Notes: generated by a model from the sequence alone, not told the origin. DNA of 64,000 bases from Magnetococcales bacterium (GCA_002753515.1 PEAK01000009.1:1-64000); one strand, 5' to 3'; counted from the stretch's first letter, positions 9,979-20,098 are shown. Made by a program: numbers and translations.

Positions 9979-12450
9979 TCAAAACCCTGGCAGAAGCCAC
10001 CGCCCTGGACGACCATGATCCGGTTTAAAATGACGCAATCTCAGGGCGTTGGTCACCACGGTTACACTGGAAAGGGCCATGGCTCCCGCAGCAAACACCG
10101 GCGACAGCAAAACACCTAGCCAGGGAAACCAGACGCCTGCCGCCAAAGGGATGAGAATGACGTTGTAGGCAAAGGCCCAAAATAAATTTTGCCGAATGTT
10201 GTTCATGGTAGCCCGGGACAGCGCGATCGCCACCGCCACACCTCGGGGGTCACCGGAAATGAGGGTCATGTCGGCACTTTCCATCGCGACATCGGTACCC
10301 GTCCCCAGGGCAATGCCCACATCCGCCTGGGCCAGGGCAGGGGCATCGTTGATGCCATCGCCAACCATGGCCACCATTTTTCCCAATGTTTGCAGCCGGC
10401 GTATTTCCGCCGCCTTATGTTCCGGCAACACTTCCGCAACGATTTGCGTAATGCCGATCTCACGCGCAATCGCCTCCGCAGTCACACGGTTGTCCCCGGT
10501 CAGCATAACGACTTCGATTCCCAAAGCCTGTAAACGTGCCACCGCCATCTTGCTCTGCTTTTTAACCACATCGGCCACCGCCATAATGCCAACCATTTGG
10601 CCGTCAACAGCGGCCAGCATGGCAGTTTTCCCATTTCCTTCAAACGTTTTTAGTGCCGTTTCGGCAGAACGCAATGCGATACCCTGTTGCTCAAACAATC
10701 GGCGAGTCCCCACCACGATATCCCGGTTGTCAATCCTGGCGCGAACACCCAACCCGGCCAAAGCTTCAAAGGATTCCACGGCTGCCAGGGCCATTTTTTG
10801 CTCCCGCGCCTTGGCGACAACCGCCCGGGCAATCGGATGCTCCGAATGTTGTTCCGCTGCGGCAACCAAAGCCCAATCTTCCTGTGTACCGGTCCAATCG
10901 GTGACAACCGGTCGACCTTCTGTCAAAGTCCCGGTTTTATCGAAGACCACAACATGAACTTTGTGAGCGATTTCCAGGGCATCGCCCCCCTTGACCAGAA
11001 TGCCATGCTCCGCCCCCTTGCCGGTCCCGACCAGAATGGAGGTCGGTGTGGCCAATCCCAGGGCACACGGGCAGGCAATGATCAACACCGAAACAAAATT
11101 GAGCAGTGCATATGTCAGGGAGGGTTCGGGACCCCACACCCACCAAACAATAAAGGTCACCGTGGCAATCGCCAAAACCGTCGGAACAAAAATACTCGCG
11201 ATGGTATCCGCCAACCGGGCGATGGGAGGTTTGGCCGCCTGGGCATGTTGCACCATTGCCGTGATACGTGCCAGGGCGGTATCCCGGCCAACACGGGTCG
11301 CTTCAAAGGTAAAAGCCCCGGTCTGATTGAGGGTGCCACCCGTGACCGGATCACCGATCCCTCGGGTCACTGGCATGGATTCCCCGGTCAGCATGGATTC
11401 ATCCAAGGTGGAACGCCCTTGGAGAATCACGCCATCCACGGGAACCTTTTCCCCGGGACGAACGATGACGCGATCACCAACCACGACCGCGCCCAGGGGA
11501 ATGTCCAATTCCTCCCCATCCCGAGCCACACGGGCCCGGGTGGGTGCCAGATGCATCAAGGCACGGATTGCCATGGAGGTCCGCCCTTTGGCACGAATCT
11601 CCAAAAAACGGCCCAGCAGGATTAACACGATGATGGAACCGGATGTTTCAAAATAGACTTCCGCCGCCACTCCGGTAACCGTAAAAAGACCCGGGGCAAC
11701 AATCACCAGCAATGAATAAATAAACGCACTGAAGGTACCCAGGGATACCAGGCTGTGCATGTTGGTCGATCCATGGCGGGCGGTAGCCAACGCGTTGGCA
11801 TGGAACAACCAACCCGACCAAAATTGCACCGGCACCGTCAACAGGCATTGTAACCATTGGTTGGTGGTCTTGGACAGGGGAATCGCATGCCCCAGGCCCC
11901 ACATGTCCCAATGCACCAGCAGAAAGGTCAAACCCACCAAAATGGCACCCGGCCACAGCCGTTTCCGAATGGCTCGATACTCTTCAAGCCGTTCCGCCTC
12001 GGCCAGATCCACGTTTTCCGTATCGGATTCGTTCCGCCGCAGACGAATTCCCAAAGCCTCGGCGACCTGAATCACTTTTTCCAGGGTCACGGTACCCGGG
12101 ATATAGGTCACCGTAACGCTGTTCATAGCCAAATCAACCCGACGCACCCCGGGAACTTCCCGCAGGGCACCGGTTAGCTCAGCCGCATGGCCATCCGCGC
12201 CATCCCCCTCAAGCGCCCATGTTTCGGTGGTGGCGGGAACCCGAAAACCCAACTGTTCCACCGCCGCCACCGCATCATCCACCTTGAGGGCACCCGTCAG
12301 GGCAACCTGAGCCATGGCGAGATTGACAGAAGCCTCTTGGACACCGGGCAAAGCCTGCAAACAACGCTCAACCCGACCCGAACAAGAGGCGCATTTCATC
12401 CCACTGACCGGCAACACCAGCGTCCGGGCAGGGCGCACTGTAGTATCCAT
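9979..12450 (-). CDS. copA: Copper-exporting P1B-type ATPase (CopA)
   Basis: About 823 residues. It pumps Cu(I) out of the cytoplasm at the cost of ATP. The first heavy-metal-binding domain has the CxxC motif ([11 protein letters not shown], near residue 20). A second HMA fold (~75-145) retains the scaffold but has lost its CxxC, so only one site can bind metal. Eight membrane helices follow with the ion-site CPC in [11 protein letters not shown], the phosphorylation motif DKTGTL, the TGDN motif, and [13 protein letters not shown], Asn/Tyr (AFAYNV) and Met/Ser residues in the last helices fit the Cu(I) class. The second ATG (12450) was preferred because GAGAGA lies six bases before it; the first ATG at 12456 directly abuts that sequence. 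No CueR-type regulator is adjacent. A Spy/CpxP-like gene lies just upstream on the same strand. Confidence 0.95.
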   Translation of the reverse strand: MDTTVRPARTLVLPVSGMKCASCSGRVERCLQALPGVQEASVNLAMAQVALTGALKVDDAVAAVEQLGFRVPATTETWALEGDGADGHAAELTGALREVPGVRRVDLAMNSVTVTYIPGTVTLEKVIQVAEALGIRLRRNESDTENVDLAEAERLEEYRAIRKRLWPGAILVGLTFLLVHWDMWGLGHAIPLSKTTNQWLQCLLTVPVQFWSGWLFHANALATARHGSTNMHSLVSLGTFSAFIYSLLVIVAPGLFTVTGVAAEVYFETSGSIIVLILLGRFLEIRAKGRTSMAIRALMHLAPTRARVARDGEELDIPLGAVVVGDRVIVRPGEKVPVDGVILQGRSTLDESMLTGESMPVTRGIGDPVTGGTLNQTGAFTFEATRVGRDTALARITAMVQHAQAAKPPIARLADTIASIFVPTVLAIATVTFIVWWVWGPEPSLTYALLNFVSVLIIACPCALGLATPTSILVGTGKGAEHGILVKGGDALEIAHKVHVVVFDKTGTLTEGRPVVTDWTGTQEDWALVAAAEQHSEHPIARAVVAKAREQKMALAAVESFEALAGLGVRARIDNRDIVVGTRRLFEQQGIALRSAETALKTFEGNGKTAMLAAVDGQMVGIMAVADVVKKQSKMAVARLQALGIEVVMLTGDNRVTAEAIAREIGITQIVAEVLPEHKAAEIRRLQTLGKMVAMVGDGINDAPALAQADVGIALGTGTDVAMESADMTLISGDPRGVAVAIALSRATMNNIRQNLFWAFAYNVILIPLAAGVWFPWLGVLLSPVFAAGAMALSSVTVVTNALRLRHFKPDHGRPGRWLLPGF

Positions 12451-12505
12451 GAACATTCTCTCTCAGTTAATAAAATGCGACCCGCCCGGTGGATCCAATC
12501 TGGGT

Positions 12506-12550
12506 TTACAATTGAGATTACAATCTGAGATGACAATCTGAAGATGACAA
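12506..12550. repeat. Short tandem repeat in the copA upstream region
   Basis: Three and a half imperfect copies of a 12-14 base unit lie head to tail: TTACAATTGAGA, TTACAATCTGAGA, TGACAATCTGAAGA, then TGACAA. They fill the gap between the upstream gene's stop and the copA start. Phased direct repeats in this position could bind a regulator, or may simply be slippage products. Confidence 0.6.
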
Positions 12551-12558
12551 CCCAGCCA

Positions 12559-13218
12559 TTACTCGCTGACGCTCATGTAAAGAAATTCAACCATCGGTTT
12601 TTGCATGGCGGTCAATTGATCGTGCAGGGTACGAAAATCCTGGAACAAAACCCGTTGCTGCTTCACCGCCGTCTCCATGGCGGTCAAATGCCGTTCGGTA
12701 CGATCCATGGGATTATCAAGCATGGCCTTGCGCATGGAATTCATAACATTGATGCGCGTCGATATCTGGTTCATAACCGATTGGGCAAAGGCATTCCACG
12801 CCTTTTCCTGGGCACTGCTGATGTTGATCCTTTGTTTTTGGTCATAGAGATAGCGTTCCACTGATTCGGTATCGGGTGCCAGACGGGCAAAGCCATAGGA
12901 AGGGACTGGTGACACCGGTACCATCTTGGCGGCGTTCGGATCCTGCACCCCTTGCGTGGCCGCAGGTCCCTGATTTTTGGATGGATGTGCGGTGGTGTTC
13001 GTGGAACCGGGTCCACCGGGCATCATGCCAAAGGGATTTCCCATAGGCCAAACTGTTTGTTGGGAGCCCACCCCACCAGCCGCTGGACCCTCCACTTTGG
13101 CCCCCGGGACCGGACGATCATCCTTGCTGTCCAAAGCCATGGCAATCGTGGGAATCCCCATTGCCAGCAGAACAAAAAAAGTCGCCTTCCCAAGAGTCTT
13201 TCCGTGCAAAAGTTTCAT
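12559..13218 (-). CDS. Exported Spy/CpxP-like (LTXXQ-type) periplasmic protein
   Basis: A 219-residue protein with a signal peptide (KATFFVLLAMGIPTIAMA) and a Pro/Gly/Asn-rich linker. Its C-terminal half is helical and built like periplasmic metal/stress chaperones of the Spy/CpxP/LTXXQ type: RINISSAQEKAWNAFAQSV, a Met-rich helix (NVMNSMRKAMLDNPMDR) and a final helix LHDQLTAMQKPM. Met-rich helices next to a copper ATPase suggest a role in periplasmic copper handling, which is inference from context. The ATG at 13218 is preceded by AAAGGA ten bases upstream; the longer frame to 13254 has no such support. It probably forms an operon with copA (about 100 bases apart). Confidence 0.7.
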   Translation of the reverse strand: MKLLHGKTLGKATFFVLLAMGIPTIAMALDSKDDRPVPGAKVEGPAAGGVGSQQTVWPMGNPFGMMPGGPGSTNTTAHPSKNQGPAATQGVQDPNAAKMVPVSPVPSYGFARLAPDTESVERYLYDQKQRINISSAQEKAWNAFAQSVMNQISTRINVMNSMRKAMLDNPMDRTERHLTAMETAVKQQRVLFQDFRTLHDQLTAMQKPMVEFLYMSVSE

Positions 13219-13370
13219 TGGTTTCAATCCTTTCTTTGCGTTGAACACCATCAAACAAGTCGATTAAGAGCGCATCGGTCCTCATGGTACCCCCAACCGG
13301 CGCATTATCAATAGTAAAAATAGGGCATTTGGGATCAATAGGACCAGCTTTTGTTCCCACGTATCGCAAG

Positions 13371-13754
13371 TTATGCCAAACTGTTACGCAACGGACAGGT
13401 CTGAACATACAATTCAAGCAGGTCGCAATGAATAACTCTCCAGAGCAATTCCAAATCCACCTTGTAGTAGCCCTGCGATAGACGGTTTCTTAAGGCATAA
13501 AGGATAGCCCAGGGCACTTGCGGATGTTCCGCAGCAAAAACAGGATGGTAACGCCCCATGTTATGCGCCGCCTCACCGATTATTTCAAGGTTACGAATAA
13601 CGGCATCCTGCGTCTTTTCTTCCGCCAGAAAATTGGTCTCGGTCATACCCAACACGTAGCGATCAATGCGTTCAATTGCCTCAGAAATGTGTTCACTATA
13701 ATCGTGGATACGCACAGCATCGCGATGATTCTGCAAGGCAAGGGATGGTCGCAT
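13371..13754 (-). CDS. Orphan HepT-like (DUF86) protein with altered catalytic motif
   Basis: A 127-residue all-helical protein of the HepT/DUF86 family, the toxin half of MntA-HepT modules. Family features: RIHDYSEHISEAIERI, a central KTQDAVIRNLEIIGEAA helix, and the C-terminal region ALRNRLSQGYYKVD. Active HepT enzymes have the motif R-x4-H-x-Y there. Here it reads R89-x4-Q94-x-Y96, so the His is replaced by Gln. No MntA-type nucleotidyltransferase is adjacent: aceE lies upstream and a non-coding gap downstream. The protein is therefore probably a non-toxic remnant or repurposed. The ATG at 13754 follows GAGGA; the longer frame to 13805 lacks a good start. Confidence 0.8.
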   Translation of the reverse strand: MRPSLALQNHRDAVRIHDYSEHISEAIERIDRYVLGMTETNFLAEEKTQDAVIRNLEIIGEAAHNMGRYHPVFAAEHPQVPWAILYALRNRLSQGYYKVDLELLWRVIHCDLLELYVQTCPLRNSLA

Positions 13755-13821
13755 GCGTTCCTCACTTTTAGAAAATTCGGTAAAAAAACAGGTACGCGTG
13801 ATCAACGCATCATCTCAACAG

Positions 13822-16548
13822 CTACCCTTCCGTTTTCTTTCTCCGGTCCCGCCAATAATCCCCGGGAACCGTCACAGGATTAGGTTTGTCCGGGTTTATT
13901 TTAAAATTTTTGATCGCCTCGACGACAACCTCCTGCTTCATCTTGCCAAGTTTTTGCAGGCTGTTCAACGCCGCCAAGGCGATGGAATACCGATCCACCT
14001 CAAAAAACTCCCGTAACGAGGCCCGGCCATCGCTGCGACCGAAACCATCGGTACCCAGACTGGTCCAGGAGTGGGAACCGTGGGGAATCCACCGGGCCAC
14101 GCTATCGGGTAGCGCCGTCACATAGTCGCTGGCCGCCACCACCGGCCCCGGCATCCCTTGCAGACAGCGGGTTATATAGGGAATTCGTGGCATCTCATGG
14201 GGATTCAGGCGATTGTAACGTTCCAAATCAAGCGCCTCCCGCCGCAGCTCCTTGTAACTGGTCACCGACCAGACCAAAGCGGCTACGCCATACGGTTGCA
14301 ACAATTCCTGAGCCGCCAACGCTTCATTGAGGATAGCCCCACTTCCAAAGAGATGGACCCGGCGTTCCTGGTCCGGGAGGTCAGAAGATCGCAAAAGATA
14401 CATGCCACGCAATATCCCTTCCCGAGCCCCTTCGGGCATGGGTGGATGGCAATAATTTTCATTCATCACCGTGATATAATAAAAACAATCGGCCCGCTCC
14501 ACGAACATACGCTGCATCCCCTCTTCGATGATGACCTCCAGCTCGTAAGCGAAGGCGGGGTCGTAAGCCCGTACCGTGGGCACCGGCAAGGCCAGGAGAT
14601 GACTCGCCCCATCCTGATGTTGCAACCCTTCCCCGGCCAGGGTGGTACGTCCAGCGGTGGCACCAATGAGAAACCCCCGCGCTCCCATGTCGGTCCCGGC
14701 CCAAATCAGGTCGCCAACCCTCTGAAAACCAAACATGGAGTAATAGATGAAGAAAGGCGCCATGGTGACGCCAAAATTGGCAAACGAGGTCCCGGCAGCG
14801 ATAAAAGAACCCATGGCCCCCGCCTCGGTGATCCCCTCCTCCAAAATTTGCCCATCCCGTGCCTCTTTGTAGTAAAGCAAGGTTTTGGAATCCACCGGTT
14901 CGTAGAGTTGTCCCGCGTGGGCATAAATGCCACATTGGCGAAATAACGCTTCCATGCCAAAGGTGCGCGCCTCGTCGGAAACAATGGGGACAATCCTCTC
15001 GCCCACCCCTTTTTCCCGCAACAATTTACCCAAGAGACGCACAAACACCATCGTGGTGGACATGGCATGTTCCCCCGTCCCGGAATAAAATTCCCGGAAC
15101 ACCCCGGGGTCGGGCATCGGCATCGGGGCCGCCGGGGTGCGGCGCAATGGCAGGCTGCCCCCCAAATTTTCGCGCATCCGTTTTATATAACGCATCTCCT
15201 CGGCCTCCTCCCCCGGCTTGAAGAACGGCATGCGCGCCGCCTCTTCATCGGAAAAAGGGAGGTCGAATCGGGCGCGAAACCGCTGCACATCGGCCACCGA
15301 AAGCTGTTTTTGGGTGTGGGTGATGTTCATCGCCTCACCCGCCGGTCCCATGCCGTACCCTTTGATGGTTTTGGCAAGGATCACCGTGGGCCGACCGCGA
15401 TGGTGCATGGCGGCATGAAAAGCGGCATACACCTTTTCACGATCATGCCCCCCACGACTCAGTTTGCGCAGTTGATCATCCGACAACCGCCCGGCCAAGC
15501 GTTCCAGTCGCGGATCACCACCAAACACTTTGCGGCGTACATAATCCCCCGTTTCGATGGCCAATTTTTGATATTCGCCATCCACCAATTCCTGCAACCG
15601 TTGCCGCAGCAATCCCTCATGATCGCGCTCAAACAAAGGATCCCAGTCCGAGCCCCAGAGAACCTTGATAACGTTCCAACCAACACCGCGGAAATTGGCT
15701 TCCAATTCTTGAATGATATGGCCATTACCCCGTACCGGACCATCCAGGCGTTGCAGGTTGCAGTTGATGACAAAAACCAGGTTGTCCAATCCTTCCCGAG
15801 CCGCCAGGGAAATGGCTCCCAAGGCTTCAGGTTCATCGGTTTCGCCATCGCCGATAAAGGACCATATTTTGGCATCATTCCGTTCTTTCAAACCCCGATC
15901 TTCCAGGTAGCGGCGAAACCGGGCCAAATAGATGGCCAAGAGGGGGCCCAACCCCATGGAAGCCGTGGGAACCTGCCAAAAATGGGGCATCAGGCGCGGA
16001 TGGGGATAGGAGGGCAACCCACCCCCCTCCCGCAATTCGCGCCGATAATTGACCAGATCGAGTTCCTCCAGGCGTCCTTCCAAAAAGGCCCGGGCGTAGA
16101 TTCCAGGTGCCGCGTGGGCCTGGACAAAAACCATATCGCCACCACAAGGATGATCGGGTCCGCGAAAAAAATGGTTGAAACCCACCTCGAACAAGGTCGC
16201 CGCCGAAGCGTAGGTGGATATATGACCGCCAATGCCCGACTCCTCATTGTTGGCCCGCACCACCATGGCCATGGCATTCCAACGGATCAAACTTTCCAGC
16301 CGCCGTTCCATCTCCCGGTCCCCGGGAAATATCGGCTGCTCCTCGGCAGCAATGGTATTTGTGTAGGAGGTATTGGCAGAAAAAGGAACCTTCACCCCCA
16401 AAGCTTCCGCCTGGTCCTGGAGTACATGCAGCAATTCGACAACACGATCACCACCCGATGCCCGAAAGACATGTTCCAGGGATTCTCGCCATTCCCGGTT
16501 TTCCAACTCCTGTTCGCTCTCCTGATTGGTGTTTTTTGATGGATTCAT
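13822..16548 (-). CDS. aceE: Pyruvate dehydrogenase E1 component, homodimeric type
   Basis: A 908-residue thiamine-diphosphate enzyme that decarboxylates pyruvate and passes the acetyl group to lipoyl-E2. The full family architecture is visible: an N-terminal region with RWNAMAMVVRAN and IGGHISTYASAA, the ThDP-binding GDGETDEPEALGAI ... NCNLQRLDGPVRGNG, and a middle domain with FVRLLGKLLREK. The transketolase-like C-terminal domain ends near SYKELRREAL and TDGFGRSDGRASLREFFEVD. Length is normal (E. coli 887). The ATG at 16548 follows AGGAG. E2 and E3 genes are not adjacent. The HepT-like gene follows on the same strand after about 70 bases. Confidence 0.97.
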   Translation of the reverse strand: MNPSKNTNQESEQELENREWRESLEHVFRASGGDRVVELLHVLQDQAEALGVKVPFSANTSYTNTIAAEEQPIFPGDREMERRLESLIRWNAMAMVVRANNEESGIGGHISTYASAATLFEVGFNHFFRGPDHPCGGDMVFVQAHAAPGIYARAFLEGRLEELDLVNYRRELREGGGLPSYPHPRLMPHFWQVPTASMGLGPLLAIYLARFRRYLEDRGLKERNDAKIWSFIGDGETDEPEALGAISLAAREGLDNLVFVINCNLQRLDGPVRGNGHIIQELEANFRGVGWNVIKVLWGSDWDPLFERDHEGLLRQRLQELVDGEYQKLAIETGDYVRRKVFGGDPRLERLAGRLSDDQLRKLSRGGHDREKVYAAFHAAMHHRGRPTVILAKTIKGYGMGPAGEAMNITHTQKQLSVADVQRFRARFDLPFSDEEAARMPFFKPGEEAEEMRYIKRMRENLGGSLPLRRTPAAPMPMPDPGVFREFYSGTGEHAMSTTMVFVRLLGKLLREKGVGERIVPIVSDEARTFGMEALFRQCGIYAHAGQLYEPVDSKTLLYYKEARDGQILEEGITEAGAMGSFIAAGTSFANFGVTMAPFFIYYSMFGFQRVGDLIWAGTDMGARGFLIGATAGRTTLAGEGLQHQDGASHLLALPVPTVRAYDPAFAYELEVIIEEGMQRMFVERADCFYYITVMNENYCHPPMPEGAREGILRGMYLLRSSDLPDQERRVHLFGSGAILNEALAAQELLQPYGVAALVWSVTSYKELRREALDLERYNRLNPHEMPRIPYITRCLQGMPGPVVAASDYVTALPDSVARWIPHGSHSWTSLGTDGFGRSDGRASLREFFEVDRYSIALAALNSLQKLGKMKQEVVVEAIKNFKINPDKPNPVTVPGDYWRDRRKKTEG

Positions 16549-16635
16549 GTTGGTCTCCTAAAGCAATCTCTTATCAAGGGAGCAAATGCTGACCACAGGC
16601 CAAAGAAATAACAGTACCCTCTTCAATCCTCCCAC

Positions 16636-17682
16636 TCACAACCCACCCACGCGCTGGTCAATGATGGTTGCTTCCGGCAGCGGGAAATACCGCACCCGCT
16701 CCAGGAGATACCCCAAACAATCCTGGCGAATGATCTGGTGGTTCCAAGTCAACATGGCCGGTATCAAATCACACGCCGCCTTAATCCGACCCTCTTCCCA
16801 GACGAAATAACGGGCAAACACATCCCGATGATTTTCATCCGTCACCCGGAAGCGATGCCCCTCTTCACGGGAACAGGTTCCCCATACCGTCCCCTTGGCT
16901 ACAACCTGAAAATTTTGCCGTGGCGGATCGACAGACAACACCAACGCCTCCCCCTCCCCGGGTGCAAAACCGAACGAGAGCCCCTCGGGAATTGTGATGG
17001 TGGCCACGATTCGGTAAAGGGTCATGGGTTCCTCGGGATCGAATTCCAGAGGTAACTCTCCAAGCTCAAGCACGTGTTGCAAAAAAAGGCGACTCCTTTG
17101 TGTGCCCGCAGGATCCCCTGGAATGCCACACTCAATGGTGACGGCTGGGCACACCTCCCCAAATGCAGAGGATTGCATGGAATTGGGCTGGGTGGAAAAG
17201 ACAACCTGATCGCTGAACAGGCGCGCCAGCTTCAAGCTGGGGGGATCCAGGCGCGTTACAATGGCATAGTGGGGATTGGGGGCGGAATTGTTGTGAACGT
17301 CCACTGCCGCGAATACCCGGCGCTCAATCATCTCCTGCAACACCACCTGGGCCATGGCAAATTCGTCCCCCCCCTCCCCACACCAGATGCGGTTGTAGTC
17401 GGGTTGGCCATGCAAGTGGCGCTGTTCGTGCCGGGCCGCCGCAATGTTGCCGATCAACAGGGAAAGCGCCCGGGGCAATCTTTGGCCCTGATGGCGTTGC
17501 AACAATTCCTGCACAGCCAACAACCCCGTTGTTTCATTGCCGTGCAACAACACCGACACAAACAAAGGCTCCGGACGGACCCCATCAAGGTGGCACAACG
17601 TTGGGCCAGATAAAACCCGATGCAAGTCGGTCGGCGGTACCGTCAACAATCCCTCGGGCACATGATCAAGAACAGTAAGCAT
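16636..17682 (-). CDS. Succinylglutamate desuccinylase/aspartoacylase-family zinc hydrolase
   Basis: About 348 residues, M14-like fold. Zinc ligands are visible as H and E in SVLLHGNETTG, with a third expected in AVDVHNNSAPNPHYA. The Arg-binding region YNRIWCG and the catalytic Glu region VTIECGIPGD are also present. Relatives AstE and AspA cleave N-acyl amides of Glu or Asp. The C-terminal ~120 residues form a beta-rich extension. The start ATG at 17682 lies two bases after the stop of the upstream glutamate-cysteine-ligase-like gene, so the two are co-translated. The substrate is probably the amide or peptide related to that partner's product (inference); neither classical arginine catabolism nor N-acetylaspartate genes are nearby. 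Confidence 0.82.
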   Translation of the reverse strand: MLTVLDHVPEGLLTVPPTDLHRVLSGPTLCHLDGVRPEPLFVSVLLHGNETTGLLAVQELLQRHQGQRLPRALSLLIGNIAAARHEQRHLHGQPDYNRIWCGEGGDEFAMAQVVLQEMIERRVFAAVDVHNNSAPNPHYAIVTRLDPPSLKLARLFSDQVVFSTQPNSMQSSAFGEVCPAVTIECGIPGDPAGTQRSRLFLQHVLELGELPLEFDPEEPMTLYRIVATITIPEGLSFGFAPGEGEALVLSVDPPRQNFQVVAKGTVWGTCSREEGHRFRVTDENHRDVFARYFVWEEGRIKAACDLIPAMLTWNHQIIRQDCLGYLLERVRYFPLPEATIIDQRVGGL

Positions 17683-17684
17683 GG

Positions 17685-19115
17685 TTAGAGTGTCCAGAGA
17701 TGCACCGGATCCATGGTGCGCTGGCGTTCCAGATAGGCCACCGCCAATTCTCCCATGTCCGGGCCGTGTTGCGCCACAAATGCCCGTTGCCACGATGCCC
17801 CGTTTTGGCCGGTCCTGAGCCGACCTGCAATAATATCCAGGAAAGCCCCTATGTCGGTCGCGTCAAGCCCCAGAATTTCCAACCCACGCCTAGCCAAGGG
17901 TAACAAATCCTGATACAGCAATTGTCTCATCCCAATCCGATTACCATGCAACCAGGGGATCTGAGCGTCCAGACCATGACGAGCCGCCAGATAAAATCCG
18001 TTCTGAGTCTCAAAAAAGGGCATCAAGGATTCTGGTGGAACCTTGTCGGTCGCCAAGGCGTACACCAAGCCGTAAAACATGGCCGCGTTGGCGATACAAT
18101 CCGCCACCGTGGGACCGGCGGACGTAACCCTGTGTTCCAAACGCAAATGGGGGCGACCCAGGGCATCGAAACCCACCAAGGGCCGATTCCAGCGCCAGAT
18201 GGTACTGTTGTGCATGCGCACATGATGCATGTGTTCCGGTCGATCATTGGAACCGATGGGCAACAAAGGGGGAAACGATTGTTGGTTTTCCAAAAAGAGT
18301 TCCAACAAAGATTCCCGAATATAACAATGGCCAAAACTCACCCGGGGCAAGGGACCGCTCAAAGCCCGATCCCGGCCCAAGGGAACCGATTGTTCAAACA
18401 CGGGGATCCGCGTCTCCTCCCACAAAGATTTGCCGAATAAAAAGGGGGCATTGGCCGCAATGGCGACCATGGGAGCGGAGGCGATCAGGGCCGCATTGTA
18501 CATGCGCACCGCCTGATCCTGGTTGATTTGCAGATGAATTTGCAACGATGTCGTCGCCGCTTCGACCAGGATGTCATGGTGTTCCAGGTGCAAATGTTCC
18601 CGGCCCTGGATGTCGAGTTCAAACGGGGAATCCCCGTGCATGCGAATAACCTGCTCATTGAGCGCCATATAGCGACTGAGGGGCGTCATATTTTTAGAAG
18701 TCAGATCCGCATGGGTCACCGTCGGCAGGATACCGATCATCATCATGCCCATCCCCATTTCCGATGCTTTCCGATCACAAAAAGTCCAGGTTTCGGCCAA
18801 CGCATCGTGCATGTGATGCAGGGCATCCCCTCGCAACAGGCGCTCCTCGGTATTCAACTCCACATTGAACAAAGATAATTCCGGAACCAATGGGGAATCA
18901 CCCAACCGTTCCAAAAACTCCTGGTTCAAAGGCATGGGATAGCCCCTGGCATCCACCAGCCAAGCCTCCAACTCAAATCCCCCCCAACCATGATCCTGCA
19001 TGAATCTGTTGTCCGTGAACCAACCACGCAAGACCTCCGTCTCGCGGTTGAGCCGGGAGCCAAACAGAAAAAAATCAAACGGATTGAAGCGGCTGGGCGC
19101 TGTCTGGATTGGCAT
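17685..19115 (-). CDS. Glutamate-cysteine-ligase-like carboxylate-amine ligase (GCS2 family)
   Basis: A 476-residue soluble ligase of the GCS2/COOH-NH2 ligase superfamily. Visible family features are the nucleotide-site strand GGFELEAWLVD, the acidic motif LFNVELNTEERLL, LHLEHHDILVEAATTSLQIHLQIN, the HNSTIWRWNRPL loop, and the substrate/ATP region PHLRLEHRVTSAGPTVAD. These enzymes activate a carboxylate with ATP and join it to an amine; gamma-glutamylcysteine formation is one possibility, not proven. The ATG at 19115 gives a full domain. Two bases separate its stop from the aspartoacylase-like gene. phoU is divergent across a 218-base gap. Confidence 0.82.
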   Translation of the reverse strand: MPIQTAPSRFNPFDFFLFGSRLNRETEVLRGWFTDNRFMQDHGWGGFELEAWLVDARGYPMPLNQEFLERLGDSPLVPELSLFNVELNTEERLLRGDALHHMHDALAETWTFCDRKASEMGMGMMMIGILPTVTHADLTSKNMTPLSRYMALNEQVIRMHGDSPFELDIQGREHLHLEHHDILVEAATTSLQIHLQINQDQAVRMYNAALIASAPMVAIAANAPFLFGKSLWEETRIPVFEQSVPLGRDRALSGPLPRVSFGHCYIRESLLELFLENQQSFPPLLPIGSNDRPEHMHHVRMHNSTIWRWNRPLVGFDALGRPHLRLEHRVTSAGPTVADCIANAAMFYGLVYALATDKVPPESLMPFFETQNGFYLAARHGLDAQIPWLHGNRIGMRQLLYQDLLPLARRGLEILGLDATDIGAFLDIIAGRLRTGQNGASWQRAFVAQHGPDMGELAVAYLERQRTMDPVHLWTL

Positions 19116-19333
19116 GAATCACCTATCTAGAAGAAAGGGAATCACTGAAATAATTGAATATACATCCTGTTCGAATTCTGCTCATGGCATCCCTGCCCCC
19201 CGCTTTTCCCAAGTATATCCCAAGCGGATAGCAAAAATCCAAATGATGCCTTTTAAAACCATGTTTTCGTAACCCCCTCCGATATGGTAGGATCAAGGAT
19301 TCATCGCCTTCAATCCGGACACAGGAATCATCC

Positions 19334-20095
19334 ATGCCCAGAAGCCCCAATCGCCATACCATAGTGGCTTTCGACCAGGAACTTGAACAGTTGGACGCCC
19401 TGCTCATTCGCCAATTCGCCGTCGTGCGCAACATGATCGACGATTCCAGAACCGCTGTGTCCCACTACGACGTTGCGCTGGCCAAGCAGGTCATTCTCAA
19501 AGATCCCGAAGTGGACGAGTTGGAACTCACCATCGAGGAAAGGTGTATCAAAATTCTCGCCCTGCGTAACCCTATGGCAGACGATTTGCGCTGGGTGGTA
19601 GCCACGCAAAAAGCTTCGTCGGAACTGGAACGGATCGGCGACTTCAGTAAAAATATTGGCAAACGGGTCGGCGTACTGGCGCTCAATCCCCTCCCCGAAG
19701 CCTGTAACGGCCTGCATATGATGAACACGATCATCCTGGAACAGCTCGATCGCGTACTCGAAGCCTGGGTCGAGGAAACGGCAGAGGCCGCCATCAAGGT
19801 TTGGGAAGGCGATGAGGCGGTCGATGCCTTGTACGACAGCCTGTTCCGCGAATTGTTGACCCATATGATGGAAGCACCAAAAAATATCAGTTCCTGCATC
19901 CATCTTTTGTTCATCGCCAAAAATTTGGAGCGGATCGGGGATCACATCACCAACATTGCCGAAGATGTATACTACCGCATCACCGGTAAAAAACCCCCTG
20001 CAGAGCGTCCCAAGGCGGATAAAACGTGTTCCGCCTCCAGCTATTGCATACACGTCAACCCAGTGCCGAACGAAACAATCCAGGAAAACGAATAA
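19334..20095 (+). CDS. phoU: Phosphate uptake regulator PhoU
   Basis: A 253-residue protein made of two tandem three-helix PhoU repeats (~15-100 and ~120-215). Each carries the metal-binding E/DxxxD motif: ASSELERIGDFSKNIGKR in the first and AKNLERIGDHITNIAEDVYY in the second. PhoU restrains the PstSCAB/PhoR phosphate sensor at the inner face of the membrane. The C-terminal ~30 residues are an unrelated polar tail. It is one of only three plus-strand genes here; the pst transporter and phoBR are not in the window. Its stop is three bases from the convergent membrane-protease gene. Confidence 0.95.
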   Translation: MPRSPNRHTIVAFDQELEQLDALLIRQFAVVRNMIDDSRTAVSHYDVALAKQVILKDPEVDELELTIEERCIKILALRNPMADDLRWVVATQKASSELERIGDFSKNIGKRVGVLALNPLPEACNGLHMMNTIILEQLDRVLEAWVEETAEAAIKVWEGDEAVDALYDSLFRELLTHMMEAPKNISSCIHLLFIAKNLERIGDHITNIAEDVYYRITGKKPPAERPKADKTCSASSYCIHVNPVPNETIQENE

Positions 20096-20098
20096 CCG

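Noticed and set aside
15067-16539. A 490-codon plus-strand frame opposite aceE
   Set aside because: aceE is unambiguous on the minus strand in the same place, and the plus-strand product has no family pattern.
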